This document shows, piece after piece, positions 40,291-50,810 of a stretch of DNA of 64,000 nucleotides. This DNA is from Catonia carolina (lineage: Eukaryota; Arthropoda; Insecta; Hemiptera; Achilidae). A program made the translations under genes and the position numbers. The notes under the pieces were generated by a model that saw only the letters and a program-made list of their open reading frames with translations, ran no database searches and had not been told where the DNA came from. The stretch is from assembly GCA_035578175.1 (NCBI GenBank), contig JAQMRL010000014.1, positions 19,606,895 to 19,670,894 of the forward strand, written 5' to 3'. Every line of letters starts with the position of its first letter. Positions within the stretch are counted from its first letter, which is position 1.

Positions 40291-40478
40291 GCGCGCGCGC
40301 GCACGCGCACACACACGCACGCGCGCGCACACACACACACACACAGACCAATCGCTAAAAACATGTTTTTTGGGTTCAGGGGGTCTGAAAACGTATAGAT
40401 CCGGTGAAAACTCGATTTCGAAAAATCGACATGAAAACAATACTTTCCTTCCTATATATTCATATAGGCAAGAGAAAG
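39474..40478 (-). mobile_element. MT-A, full-length, long mixed microsatellite
   Basis: CTGGTGTGAAACACTCGCAC to CATATAGGCAAGAGAAAG. The microsatellite (40254-40346) mixes CA and CG repeats. No clear target duplication on the left, where an SR-B scrap adjoins. Confidence 0.9.
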
Positions 40479-40486
40479 TAAAAATG

Positions 40487-40812
40487 AGGTGGTTTACCCT
40501 GCCTTTCTCACTGACTAGGCAGGTATGCTTATCAGAATGAAAAGAATTACCCTCTGAAAAGAATCTACTTTCCACCCTGCACATGACACCATCACTTCAT
40601 TCAACACTGTGTCTGGTTGTATAATGAAATTTATTACTCTCAGATGAGATAACTCTGATTAGTGCCTTTGACACCTCTAACTCTTCTGTTCTTAAATGCT
40701 TCAGTCATATAAATGGTTGACCATTTGATAAGAAACATAATTTTTTTGTAGCCCTGGAATTTACAGATTAAGTGCAAAAAATTCAACACCCCCACTACCA
40801 GTTATGGGCAAT
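40487..40812 (-). mobile_element. SR-B, 3' end missing
   Basis: GAGGTGGTTTACCCTGCCTT to CCCCACTACCAGTTATGGGC (minus strand). It directly abuts the preceding MT-A copy. Confidence 0.8.
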
Positions 40813-40893
40813 TGCAATCGTCACGTGTATAAAGTAGCTACGAATTGTCAATCAATTACTAATTTTCACTATCACTAAATTTTGGACAAAAAT

Positions 40894-41778
40894 CTGGTGC
40901 GAAACACTCACACAACTTCCTCTTGCCAATGTAAATAATTAACAATATAACTTAACATTAGTAATAAAACATTAAAAATAACATAACCTAATGTTAATCA
41001 TGAGTAAAAGACGTAAATGAAAATCAACTTCAGTTTGGCTTAAAAATACGGAAAATCACTCTTTCACGCTAAACTAGGCTCTGTAGAGTTGCTCAAATAA
41101 AAGTTGTAGATCTTTTAAATTCCTATAAATTTGATTACACACTTTTGTCGTAAAATGCATACTAAGGCCAAAATCTTTAAAAAAATCGATTTTTCACGTT
41201 TTCGCGAGAAAAAAACAGAAAATCGCTAATTACCGCTAAACTAAGCATTATACAAAAAAATGTCTGAAATGAAAGTGGTAGGATTTTAAATTGTCAACAA
41301 CTTTTATTATATAAATTTATGCGCTAAAATTCATATTAAAGCCGCAATCTTAAAAATACAATTTTTTACGTGAAAACAGCCTCTTCAAGAATTTTAGCAG
41401 ACATGACGCCTACCCTATCTTGTAAAGCATAAAAAATTTAGTAAACGAGGCGATTTTTAAAAAAATCGTAGGACCAGTTTTTGAGAAAATTGCAAAAAAG
41501 TGAAAAATGACACGAATAAACTACTACTTCCGGTAGACCGATTTTGATGAAAATGTTTATGTCGGGTCCGGTAGAGGTGTCTAACTTAAGTTTTAAGTTT
41601 CAAGTTCATACGTTGTTCCGTACTTGAGATATTCTGTTCACACACAGACCAATCGCTAAAAACAAGTTTTTTTGGATTCAGGGGGTCTGAAAACGTGTAG
41701 ATCCGGTGAAAACTCGATTTCGAAAAATCGACAGGAAAACAATACTTTCCTTCCTATATATTCATATGAAAGAGAAAG
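40894..41778 (-). mobile_element. MT-A, full-length
   Basis: CTGGTGCGAAACACTCACAC to CATATGAAAGAGAAAG, flanked by AAAAAT on both sides (40888-40893 and 41780-41785). The microsatellite is only CACACACAG here, so the tract length is not needed for the element's integrity. Confidence 0.9.
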
Positions 41779-41785
41779 TAAAAAT

Positions 41786-42240
41786 ACAAAATACTTCTAA
41801 CGGATTCGATTAATCTTAACAAACTGTAAGCAAATTAGGATTGAATAAAAGGTGTTAAAAAAAGGTCAATTATCTAAATAGGAACCTAGCCGACTCTTAC
41901 ACAATAATTTGTACAACAACAATATGCAGGAATACCTGTAGCCCTACTATAACCATTAATTGGAAACCCTATTTATCACTTGTTATTTACGTTAACACTT
42001 TTAAAATGTCGGTCCTCTTCGAAAATTGCCGAAAACACATTCCCTGTAGATATTGTCACAATATTTTTAACTCCCTCTCTCTGAGTTTATGTAAAAATTA
42101 AAGTTGAAATGTTTTTTTTTAACTTTTTTTATTAAAATTTCACGACTGTACGATTTGATAACTAGTGAAAATGATAAAACTATAACTATCTATTAAGGTA
42201 CTTCAAGGAGAACACCACCCAACGACAGGACTCCAGCGTT
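41786..42240. other. AT-rich stretch without recognised gene
   Basis: No coding frame or repeat termini recognised. Confidence 0.5.
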
Positions 42241-42897
42241 ATAAGGTTGTTTGTTTATATTTATTTGTTTAAATTTTGAAAATTGTGTACGTACGTATCC
42301 AATATAATATAGTTTACCCTATAATGTCTATGCTCCATCGTCTGCGTAGACGCCTTGGGGGATTACCTGGGAGATGTTCATTGTCTAGTTCACGTTTAAA
42401 GGGGTTCCGGTGGTTGAACAGTTTGTCCTTAAATCTTAGATAAAGTCTGTAGAAAGAATCGTTGACATAAGGAATATGTAAGTCAGTGTGAAGAGTCGCG
42501 TTCGATACGTAGGAAGGAGCGTTTGTTATGTGTCGGAGAGTCTTGGACTGAAATCGTTGGATTCGAGCTACAACGGATTGTTTTCCTGAGCCATAAATCT
42601 GGCTCCCGTACGTCCTCATGGGTTTGAGGAGAGTGTCAGTTTTGAAGGTTTCGAAACTAGTCGGTACAGTTGTTTCAGTCGAATGTCGAGAGCCCTTCTT
42701 TTTACATTTACATATTTATTCCACGTGAGACGACGATCAATGTATAACCCAAGGTATCGGGTATGGTCATTTTGTGGAAGAGGCGTATTGTAAAGAAATA
42801 CTGGTGGACACGTTTGCCGACGCAGCGTAAAAGTCACAAATATTGGAAATGTTTTGCCTATATTAACTTTTATTTTCCATCTGGTAAACCACTTTTC
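42241..42897 (-). pseudogene. Jockey-like LINE reverse transcriptase, C-terminal part
   Basis: Two adjoining minus-strand frames. 42900-42616 gives WFTRWKIKVNIGKTFPIF, PLPQNDHTRYLGLYIDRRLT and KQLYRLV. 42619-42314 gives GSQIYGSGKQSVVARIQRFQ, NAPSYVSNATLHTDLHIPYV and LPGNPPRRLRRRWSIDIIG, then a stop. The K(V/I)N..KT and YLGxxxDxxLTW blocks are classic for the thumb region of Jockey-clade RTs. A frame change joins the two. The A-rich 3' end lies near 42247. The upstream part continues beyond a SINE at 43251-43520. Inactive. Confidence 0.85.
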
Positions 42898-42910
42898 CAA
42901 AAGGGATAAT

Positions 42911-43237
42911 TTTTTTAAAATTCCTTAGACCTATGTGTGTACGTTGCAATCTGTTCAATTTAGAACAATAAGCAACCCCATGACCCAATGAGATGAGGAT
43001 GATATGTATGACGTGTAAATGAGGTGTAGTCTTGTACAGACTCAGGCCGACCATTCCTGAGAGAGTATGATTAATTGAACCCCAACCAAGTACACCGGTA
43101 ACCACTGTCTAGCATTCAAATCCGTATAAAATTAACTACCTTTACTAGGATTTGAACCAGGAACCTTCGTCTCCGAAAATCAGCTGTTAAACAGCTTATT
43201 TTGGTGACGACTTTACCTCTAGACCAACCCGGTGGGT
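42911..43237 (-). mobile_element. SINE-1, full-length, 13-bp target duplication
   Basis: Complete minus-strand SINE-1 inside the Jockey-like relic. CAAAAGGGATAAT is repeated exactly at 42898-42910 and 43238-43250. The head ends ACCAACCCGGTGGGT. This fixes the true SINE-1 ends and proves retroposition. Confidence 0.92.
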
Positions 43238-43250
43238 CAAAAGGGATAAT

Positions 43251-43520
43251 GAATGCTGAATATTGTAAGAAGTGATCGTAGAGTCGTCGGATAAAGACAA
43301 AATTACAGTGTTATCAGTAAAAGAAGCTATGGTGGTGTGTAAGCAGGAAGGTATATCGGCTGTAAAAATACTGTAAAAAATGGAGCTAGTATTGATCCTT
43401 GTGGATCACCTGCTAGTGTTGGAAAATAGCCTGAAAGCGACGTACCTTGAAAGCTGAAATTAAAAATTTTCGCTGTGGACAAACCGCCCGCGGATATGAG
43501 TTTACGGTAAATTAAAAGGA
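43251..43520 (-). pseudogene. Jockey-like LINE reverse transcriptase, central part
   Basis: The minus strand reads AGDPQGSILAPFFTVFLQPI then YLPAYTPP with stops, equivalent to the AGxPQGSxLSP block before the catalytic YADD of Jockey-type RTs. Frameshifts prevent a continuous reading. It joins the 42241-42897 part once the SINE-1 and one target copy are removed. The element is 5'-truncated near 43520. Confidence 0.7.
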
Positions 43521-43818
43521 AGCTTTAAAATAAGAACAATGTTTATAACAGGAATAGCAACTGAAAGCTATTAAAAGCAAGGGGTATAGTAAAGCACACT
43601 GTTAGAACTTTCATAAACTGAAAGTTATATAGAAAGTGAATTTTTTAATTATCTAGACAACCAAACGATTGAATGTACGAAGGTAATAATATTCTACCAA
43701 TCATGCCTTTAGAAATCTTTTGTCAATATTTACTATCAATCGACGGCAGATCGCTCTATTTTTCTTATAAATTCTTAAGACAGTTGGTCATGAATACTAC
43801 ACTGATGAATAAAGAAAT
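43521..43818. other. AT-rich stretch without recognised gene
   Basis: Nothing recognised. Confidence 0.45.
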
Positions 43819-43920
43819 CTGGTTTGAAACACTCACACAACTTTCTCTTGCCAATGCAAATAATTAACAATATAACCTAACTTTAGAAATAAAAAAAACT
43901 AACCTCAATAAACATAACCT
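43819..43920 (-). mobile_element. MT-A 3' end, left side of the split copy
   Basis: CTGGTTTGAAACACTCACAC to CAATAAACATAACCT. It is interrupted by the ACCT-duplicating transposon and resumes at 46829 with ACCTAATTTTAATCATGAGT. Other MT-A copies read CATAACCTAATTTTAATCAT without a break, so the insertion point is exact. Confidence 0.9.
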
Positions 43921-44301
43921 GAGGCAACCATTTCCAAATGTCCCCTTGTCCAAGTCATTAAATTGTTGGGAAACTAAGAAATACTTCCAGAAAAATAATT
44001 TTGAGAAAAAAATTGATCACTGCTAGTTTTCTGAATTCTATATTGATCATAAATTGTATTTAACTGGTTTTTTAATAGTAGAAATTGGTCAGAGTTTTAA
44101 AAAATGATGATTTATTTTGGACAAGGGTCATTTTGGAAAAGTTTCCTGGACAAGAGGCATTCTGGAAGTGCATGAAATGGACAACAGGCACTTTGGAAAT
44201 GTTTTACGGGAAAGGTCATCATTTTACATTAGAATAAACTAATACAACGTACGGTACTCAAAACTTGTTAAATTTATTGGAAATAGAATATAAGAAAGAG
44301 T

Positions 44302-44307
44302 TTTATT
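44302..44307 (-). promoter_or_regulatory. Polyadenylation signal AATAAA
   Basis: AATAAA on the minus strand lies 14-19 nt past the stop codon of the 630-codon frame, within the transposon. The spacing is short but plausible for a compact element. Confidence 0.6.
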
Positions 44308-44320
44308 TACAATGATAAAT

Positions 44321-46213
44321 TTACAACATATCGTTAATATCTTCCATCAAACCTCCTTCGTTTTCATCCTCTGATACAATATTGTCGACGACATTATCTT
44401 CATTGATAATCTTCTTATAAAACTGAAGATGTGGTATGAGATCCCATCCTTCTCCAAAATGAAGATTAAGAAGTCTGGCAACGTCATTCTTTTTGGCTGA
44501 TTTTATTGGCACCCCAATGACGTGCTGTTCTGCGTTAATTTCACTAGCATTTGTATTAGGACGACACACTTTCTTACTTACACCTAAATCTGTATTATAA
44601 GTTGTTTCACCTCGAACTAAAACTTGAGCAGTAGGTGTTTTACCACGTGTTATAACAAACCGCTTTGCAGCAGCAAAGCGAAAGTGCCACTGGTTTGTTT
44701 TTTTAAGGACTCTGGCTGCAGCCTCCTTCCATTTGAACACTTGAAAGTTATTGCGAATTTTTAAAACAGTACCATGCTTAGCTAATATTTCATAATAATC
44801 TTCAATTTTAACAATGGTATCAATTTGTCGTATATCTTTCTCTATGCGCCCGAAAACCCTGTCTGGGGGCATATACGAATGTCCTGGAACAGGGAAGAAA
44901 AGTTGCACTTCCTTAATATTTTCAGGTGCTGTGGAGGCCAACCAATTCATCAACATACCGATCATTGTAGTATTTTTGTTTTGGCCTCCACAGCCATCAG
45001 CAAAGAGGCGAACTGTTTCATAACCAGAAAGATCAGAATTTGTCAATTTATGATGAACTGCTGAAGCTATCTCATCTGAACCTTTTGGTCGGTCAGCCTC
45101 AGTCCATGCGTATAAAGCTATTTTATCTTTTGACTGAGGATCTTTAGATGTTCCTTCACATATACAAAAGTTGTAGAAATAAAATTGCCTAGCGTAATAT
45201 GCTGCTTGGTCTGGTATCTTCGGTAGCAGCAAATTTTTTTGGCAATCGAATGAATACGTTACTGTTCTGGATTTGTCAGCTCTGAGATGATGAAAAAATG
45301 CATTAGCTTTTCTCTTGTGATTCTCTAAGTCTAATTTTGCACTTTCATTTTCCTTGTCTAACTTAATCTTCTCTTCCAAAGCAATGCATTTGGAACATGC
45401 ATCAACTGCTGGTGTATTGAAACTAATATTGTAGTCCGTTACAAAGATTTTACGGAAAAACTCGTAATTTACTTTTAATTGATCTTCAATACATGAATCA
45501 TTGTAAAAGTCAAATAACTTTTTAATAGTTAAAGAACTACTTAAGTACTGTTTATCAGAGCCAGTGTTTCGGCAGTAATGTGACTCAATCGGTTTAAGAC
45601 TTTCAATGTATGCCTTCACTGCGTGTCTTTGACTTTCAAATGCCTTTGATCTGTGGTCTCCTCCACGGTTTTCAGTAGCACACTGCCCTGTTTCAACATG
45701 GTGTTTACACACACGCTGTATTCGCTTTTTGTCTTTAATATCAAGAACAGTCATGAACGCTTTCTGACACACTTGAATGCGTCTTATTGCAGTGTTACGT
45801 TTAACAGGAATAAAATATTTATTCCAACATTTAGTTTCCTGCTTTCTGTCACCCCTACACCGTTGTCGTTTGGGTGATTCTGTAACAGTATATTTTAAAA
45901 TAAGGTTATCTTGTTCTATTTTAACGGTTCTATAATCTATAGTTTTTGGATAGAAACTTTGGTTGAATCTTCGAACATCTTGCATTGTCAGTTCAGAGCA
46001 TTTAAAATCTGATCGATTACCATGCTGGCATTTAGGCATTGTTGGTAACCTCTTAGGTGCATACTTAGATCGTTTATAAACATTCTTTTTCCATGCAATA
46101 GGATTACTGTATTTCTTCCTACCTTTTCCTTGTTGAACCTGCTTTATGGTACCTGTTTCCTTTACATCCATCTCATAACGCGAAGAACATTGTCCTGTAT
46201 TATTATCATCCAT
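44321..46213 (-). CDS. Putative RNase H-like transposase, 630 aa, family not identified
   Basis: A single uninterrupted frame. The start at 46213 sits in a good context (AACATGG) and is the first Met. Basic N-terminus (KGRKKYSNPIAWKKNVYKRS, residues 29-48). A conserved-looking Cys/His block VCKHHVETGQCA (168-179), then a GGDHRSKAF-type motif, could bind zinc or DNA. DACSKC is at 271-276, followed by a charged helical stretch (279-303). Three blocks resemble a DDE/D active site: TYSFDCQKN (D323), LFADGCGGQN (D406) and PVPGHSYMPPDRVFGRIEKD (D451, E458). The tail is acidic (EDENEGG, 615-621). I recall similar uncharacterised proteins in insects and cnidarians (DUF7869-like), but this could not be searched. 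The role of moving the surrounding element is inferred from context: it is the only gene between matched termini. No mariner, piggyBac, hAT or Harbinger motifs are seen. Confidence 0.75.
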   Translation of the reverse strand: MDDNNTGQCSSRYEMDVKETGTIKQVQQGKGRKKYSNPIAWKKNVYKRSKYAPKRLPTMPKCQHGNRSDFKCSELTMQDVRRFNQSFYPKTIDYRTVKIEQDNLILKYTVTESPKRQRCRGDRKQETKCWNKYFIPVKRNTAIRRIQVCQKAFMTVLDIKDKKRIQRVCKHHVETGQCATENRGGDHRSKAFESQRHAVKAYIESLKPIESHYCRNTGSDKQYLSSSLTIKKLFDFYNDSCIEDQLKVNYEFFRKIFVTDYNISFNTPAVDACSKCIALEEKIKLDKENESAKLDLENHKRKANAFFHHLRADKSRTVTYSFDCQKNLLLPKIPDQAAYYARQFYFYNFCICEGTSKDPQSKDKIALYAWTEADRPKGSDEIASAVHHKLTNSDLSGYETVRLFADGCGGQNKNTTMIGMLMNWLASTAPENIKEVQLFFPVPGHSYMPPDRVFGRIEKDIRQIDTIVKIEDYYEILAKHGTVLKIRNNFQVFKWKEAAARVLKKTNQWHFRFAAAKRFVITRGKTPTAQVLVRGETTYNTDLGVSKKVCRPNTNASEINAEQHVIGVPIKSAKKNDVARLLNLHFGEGWDLIPHLQFYKKIINEDNVVDNIVSEDENEGGLMEDINDML

Positions 46214-46828
46214 GTTGATTTCGCGAAGACAGTAAGTTACTTGAAGAGTTAAACACTTATTATTAGAGTAATAAAGTTAAAAAAAAACATTAACTTGTTT
46301 AATAATTACACAGTTTTAATCAATCTTTGCCACAATTGCTACACTCTCGAACGAACCAATGTTTACATGTGACTAACGGATCACGGCCACGTTGAAGTTC
46401 TTATGAATTTTTATTCTGAAACAGCTGATCATGTTACCAACCTAAAATAACCTCGCATATTATAAAAAACCAATTTAAAATTATAAAATATTCTGTTTTG
46501 TAGAGGACTTCTAGGAAAATCATCGTAATGGACAAGGGTCATTTTGGAAAAAACCTATTGCATTAGGTATAATATCATGCTGGACAAGGTGCATTCTGTT
46601 TCAGTAAATAGTCATAATCTTACATATGGCCATCTTGAGATTTTACTCTTGGACAAGGGCCACTATGGAATTGTACGGATATTTCAAATGGATTTTACTA
46701 ATACATTTGGGCGTTTTGGAACTGTAATACCAACATAGGCCGATATAGATTTATTCACTGAATCCAGTGCTACCTTTATCTCAATTTCGGAAATTTTGGA
46801 CAAGGGGACATTTGGAAATGGACGCCTC

Positions 46829-47821
46829 ACCTAATTTTAATCATGAGTGAAAGACGCAAAATGAAAATCAACCTTATTTTGGCTTAAAAATACGGAAAAT
46901 CACTCTTTCATGCTAAACTAGACTCTGTAGAGAAAAATGTTACAGATAAAAGTTGTAGATAATTTAATTTCCTATAAATTTGATTATATATGCCTACACT
47001 TTTGTCGTAAAATGTGTACTAAGGCTGAAATCTAAAAAAATTGATTTTTTTACACTATCTCGTGAGTAAAAATCAGAAAATGGCTAATTACCGCTAAACT
47101 AAGCGTTATAGCGTTATAACTAACGCTCGGTGGGACGCAGACGAAATCCTGGTTAAGAAACCTGAGAGAAGCGTTTAACTGCTCGTCATGACCTTTTTAG
47201 AGCAGCAGTGGACAAAGTACGACTGACCATGATGATAGCCAACCTTTGTAATGGAGAAGGCACCTGGAGAAGAAGAAGAAGCGTTATAGAAACAAATGTT
47301 AAAAATAAAAGTTATAGGATTTTAAATTCTCTACAACTTTTATTATGTTTATATTTTTGCGCTAAAATGCATATTAAAACTGCAATCTTTAAAAAACAAT
47401 TTTTTTACGAGAAAACAACCTCCCCAAGAATTTCAGCAGACATTGCGTCTACTCTATCGTGTAGAGTATAAAAAATTTAGTAAATAAGGCGATTTTTAAA
47501 AAAAATCGCATGAGCCGTTTTTTTGAGAAAATTGCAAAAAAGCGGAAAATGACAGGTATAAACACTACTTTTAGTTGTTCGATTTTGATGAAAATGTTCG
47601 TGTCGGGTCCGATAGTAGTATCTAATTTAAGTTTCAAGTGCGTACGATGTTCCGTTCTTGAGATATTTTGTTCACACATGCACACACAGACCAATCGCTA
47701 AAAACATGTTTTTTGGGTTCAGGGGGTCTGAAAACGTGTAGATCCGGTGACAACGGGATTTCGAAAAATCGACATGAAAACAATACTTTCCTTCCTATTT
47801 ATTCATATAGGCAAGAGAAAG
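46829..47821 (-). mobile_element. MT-A, right side of the split copy
   Basis: ACCTAATTTTAATCATGAGT to TATTCATATAGGCAAGAGAA, completing the copy begun at 43819. It also contains an RTE-like LINE end at 47119-47280. Confidence 0.9.
47119..47280 (+). pseudogene. RTE-like LINE 3' end inserted in MT-A
   Basis: About 160 bp of the LINE's last codons (RSVGRRRNP, then LFRAAVDKVRLTMMIANL), ending GGAGAAGAAGAAGAA. GCGTTATA flanks it at 47111-47118 and 47281-47288. An extra upstream copy at 47103-47110 is the original MT-A site. Severe 5' truncation. Closest to the copy at 6935-7506. Confidence 0.85.
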
Positions 47822-47829
47822 TAAAAAAA

Positions 47830-48002
47830 ACAAGTTTGAAACACTCACACAACTTTCTCTTGCCAATGCAAATAATTAACAATATAACCTAACATTAGAA
47901 ATAAACAAAAAATTAACCTCAATAAACATAACCTAATTTTAATCATGAGTGAAAGACACAAAATGAAAATCAACTTCAGTTTGGCTTAAAAATACGGAAA
48001 AT
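47830..48002 (-). mobile_element. MT-A 3' end fragment
   Basis: GAAACACTCACACAACTTTC to TTGGCTTAAAAATACGGAAA, minus strand. It directly follows the previous copy, in tandem. Confidence 0.8.
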
Positions 48003-48077
48003 CCTCCGCCTAAATCATCTAGTTTTAACGAAAACATCATTACATAGAACTGTGTTAAGGTCAATTTTTTAATCCAG

Positions 48078-49205
48078 GAGACTCCAAAAGGGAGTATAGG
48101 ACACATCAAGACAAAACTGATAAACAAAAAGTTAATGACAATGATGAATTCATCAATTACCACCAAAAATTTGTTTCTGCTTCTGCTTACTTCAGTAGGC
48201 TTGTCATGAACCCCTTTGTATCAAATAGGCTAGCACACAATATTTGTTTTATTAGAAGTTAAATGCTTTTCAACAAAAACTGTTTAGAAAGGAATTATTC
48301 GTGCACTCTGTAAAATGGTTCGTCAATCAAGTATTGTTTTAGCTTTTTTTAAAAAATGACTTAAATTGTCACAACTTTTTAAAACTTGTGGCAATTTATT
48401 AATGTATTTCGTACCTGTATAAGTTGGTTTTTGTTCAAACAATTTAGCGTTGTGATTAGCAACATAATAATCGATTCTGTTTCTTGTGTAGTGGTTGTGA
48501 ACATCTAAGTTCTGTAAAAAGGAATTTTGCTTTACGTACATTATCACTTCAAAAATGAACAAAGAAGGAACTGTGAGCAATTGCAGCTCTTTAAATAGTG
48601 ATCTGCTTGAGGTAAGGTGGTTGACTCCCATCATACACCTGACAGCTTTTTTCTGTATTTTAAAAACTCTTTCCATGTTACACTGTGATGAATTATTGAC
48701 TTAATATACATCATTCTCTTCAGAATTAAATTCTCTACAAGTTTTGTATAAAAATTTCTTGTGTTTATTATCCATTTAACAAAGTTCATCTGCTTCAAAC
48801 CTAAAAAAAAACTTGTTTTTTTTTCGGGACCAAGTTTTGCGTATTTCATCAAATACCTTAAAAATTTTTGCAGCTACATGTCTGAAACCTGTTATGTTTA
48901 ATTTTTCTGTTCATTTTACATACGATACGGTAAAATTTATGCCTAATTTAACGCCCAACAAATATTTGTAGAGCTTCGTTTCAACGGGGGTAACAGAAAT
49001 TCTGACGAAATCTTTCACCCTGTATAACTCGGTAACTAATGATTTTCGGACCTATGTTAATTGAACCTTTATTCTTCTTTTGTTGTGAGGAATCACGCCC
49101 TGAATTCTTGGAACCTTTTTCAGAACGCTCTGTATACAAAAAAAAAACAAAATGGGATCTGAAATTGAACCCTGTGGAACACCAGCTTTGACATCAAGCT
49201 TGACA
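48078..49205 (-). pseudogene. CR1/L2-like LINE reverse transcriptase, long broken copy
   Basis: Minus strand. 3' untranslated part with GTCCTATACTCCCTTTTGGA at about 48100. A 117-codon frame (48676-48323) reads MERVFKIQKKAVRCMMGVNH, SRSLFKELQLLTVPSLFIFE and NHYTRNRIDYYVANHNAKLF. Further upstream, degraded RT sequence continues to LDVKAGVPQGSISDPIL at about 49205-49150, the block before the YADD site. This is the longest copy of this LINE here and includes part of the polymerase domain. Several frameshifts; the catalytic YADD is not readable. Inactive. Confidence 0.75.
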
Positions 49206-49465
49206 GCATCAGCCGAAAGGCTGGTTTGAACCTCTAGAGGTTTACTGAGTAATAGAAGGAGTGATGTGTTTCACAATTATCTTCCTTACTGAATGGAAAA
49301 GTATGTTTTACAACATCCAGGCCCTTTGAAAAATATCTACTTTCCACCCTGCCAATTCACCACATTCACTGACCACATCACCACTTAACGACATTCACTA
49401 CAGTCTGGCTGTATAATGAAATTCATTACTCTCAAAGAAAATACGAGAGAACTCGTAACTCTGAT
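49206..49465 (-). mobile_element. SR-B, split by a foldback element (left)
   Basis: CAGCCGAAAGGCTGGTTTGA to ACTCGTAACTCTGAT, minus strand. It resumes at 50811 with GTGTCTTTTACAGCTCTACT. Confidence 0.8.
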
Positions 49466-49467
49466 TA

Positions 49468-50808
49468 TTATCCGTTTCAAAACTATAAAGATTCGAGTTT
49501 GAAAGCAAGTTGTCGGAAAACGGCTTATCGGATATTAATGTACTTTACACCAAAATTTAGTTTGTTTTAATCTACGTTGATTTAACGATAGGCCAAACAT
49601 TTTAAACGATTTTAAGTTGTTTTATTGCGGTTTGAACAAAAAATGCCCATTTTTTTAGCCTAATATCACATAGCCTTACTTTGAAGACGTGTAAAACCAG
49701 AATGGTTTGGCCGATTCACGCCAAATTTTAGGAGAATACATAAAAGTTCTTTCTAAAGGGCCTTGCAAAATCCCAAATTCAAAACTCAATTTTTTAAGAA
49801 GCTGTCGTTTATTTTCCGAAGTAACATTTTCTTTGAAACCCGAAATCCGAACAACTTGCAAATTATATCACTATTTTCGTCATTTTATCTGTACTCAAAT
49901 TATTAAAATAAAAATTTGATGGTAGACGTTTTAAAATGTGAATTTGTTTACTTAAAACTTACAACGCGAAACGGTTTTAAAATTCGTTTTACCGATGACG
50001 AAAGGCTCGAACATCACGAAGCGTTGCCAAACGTCATCCTTAGTTCCATCTAGTCTATTTTTACTGGATACTATTATTAGGCCTATAATATGAAGATCTA
50101 GAACTAGGGTTTTCATGTGTTATATGAAATAAAAATAAAAAGGGAAGTTAAGTTTAAAGCCGTTTAAGCTACAAATCCTCATATTATAATAATCGCCTCT
50201 AGTAAGATAGACTTGGTGGAACTTAGGAAGACGTTTGGCAACGCTGCGTGATGTTCGAGCCTTCCGTCATCGGTTAAACGAATTTTAAAACCATTTCGCG
50301 TTGTAAGTTTTAAGTAAACAAATCCACATTTTAAAAAATTCATGCAACGTCTACCATCAAATTTTTATTTTAGTAATTTTTACTATTTGGGTACAGATAA
50401 AATGATGAAAATAATTATATAATTTGTTTGGATTTCGGATGTCAAAGAAAAAGTTACTTTGGAAAATAAACGACAGCGTCTTAAAAAATTAAGTTTGAAT
50501 TTGGGATTTTGCAGGGTCCTTTAGAAAGAACTGTTACGTATTCTTCTGAAATTGGAGAATCGGACGATCCGTTCTGATTTTATACGACTTCAAAGTAGGG
50601 CTGTAGGAAATTAGGCTCAAAAAACGGGCACTTTTTTGTTCAAACCGCAATAACACAACTTAAAACAGTTTCAAAAAATTAGGCCTTTCGTTTAATCAAA
50701 GCAGATTTAAAAAAGCTAAATTTTAGTGTAAAGTACATTAATATCCGATAACCCGTTTTCCGACAACTTGTTTTTAAACTCGAGTGTTCATAGTTTTGAA
50801 ACGGATAA
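49468..50808. mobile_element. Foldback element, arms about 600 bp, TA target
   Basis: Left arm 49468 to about 50068 and right arm about 50198 to 50808 are reverse complements along their length (ends TTATCCGTTTCAAAACT and AGTTTTGAAACGGATAA), with a 130-bp middle. Arms have diverged by many substitutions and small indels. TA flanks both sides, and removing the element restores SR-B (CTCTGAtTA-GTGTC). No coding frame is shared by both arms. Confidence 0.88.
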
Positions 50809-50810
50809 TA

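Larger units (their letters stand above)
43921..46828 (-). mobile_element. Complete DNA transposon, unusual family, 4-bp target duplication
   Basis: 2908 bp. The left terminus starts GAGGCAACCATTTCCAAATG and the right terminus, inverted, starts GAGGCGTCCATTTCCAAATG. The 33-bp repeats (43921-43953 and 46796-46828) differ at two positions. ACCT is duplicated (43917-43920 and 46829-46832). The motif TGGACAAGGG.CATTTTGGAA recurs in one direction at 44118, 44147, 44178, 46529, 46581 and 46650, and forms the inner part of both termini. It encodes one intact 630-codon protein. A 4-bp duplication occurs in superfamilies such as Sola. Membership is unproven. Confidence 0.9.

Noticed and set aside
44814..45877. 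Plus-strand frames opposite the 630-codon gene
   Set aside because: Shadows of the minus-strand coding frame, short and without motifs.
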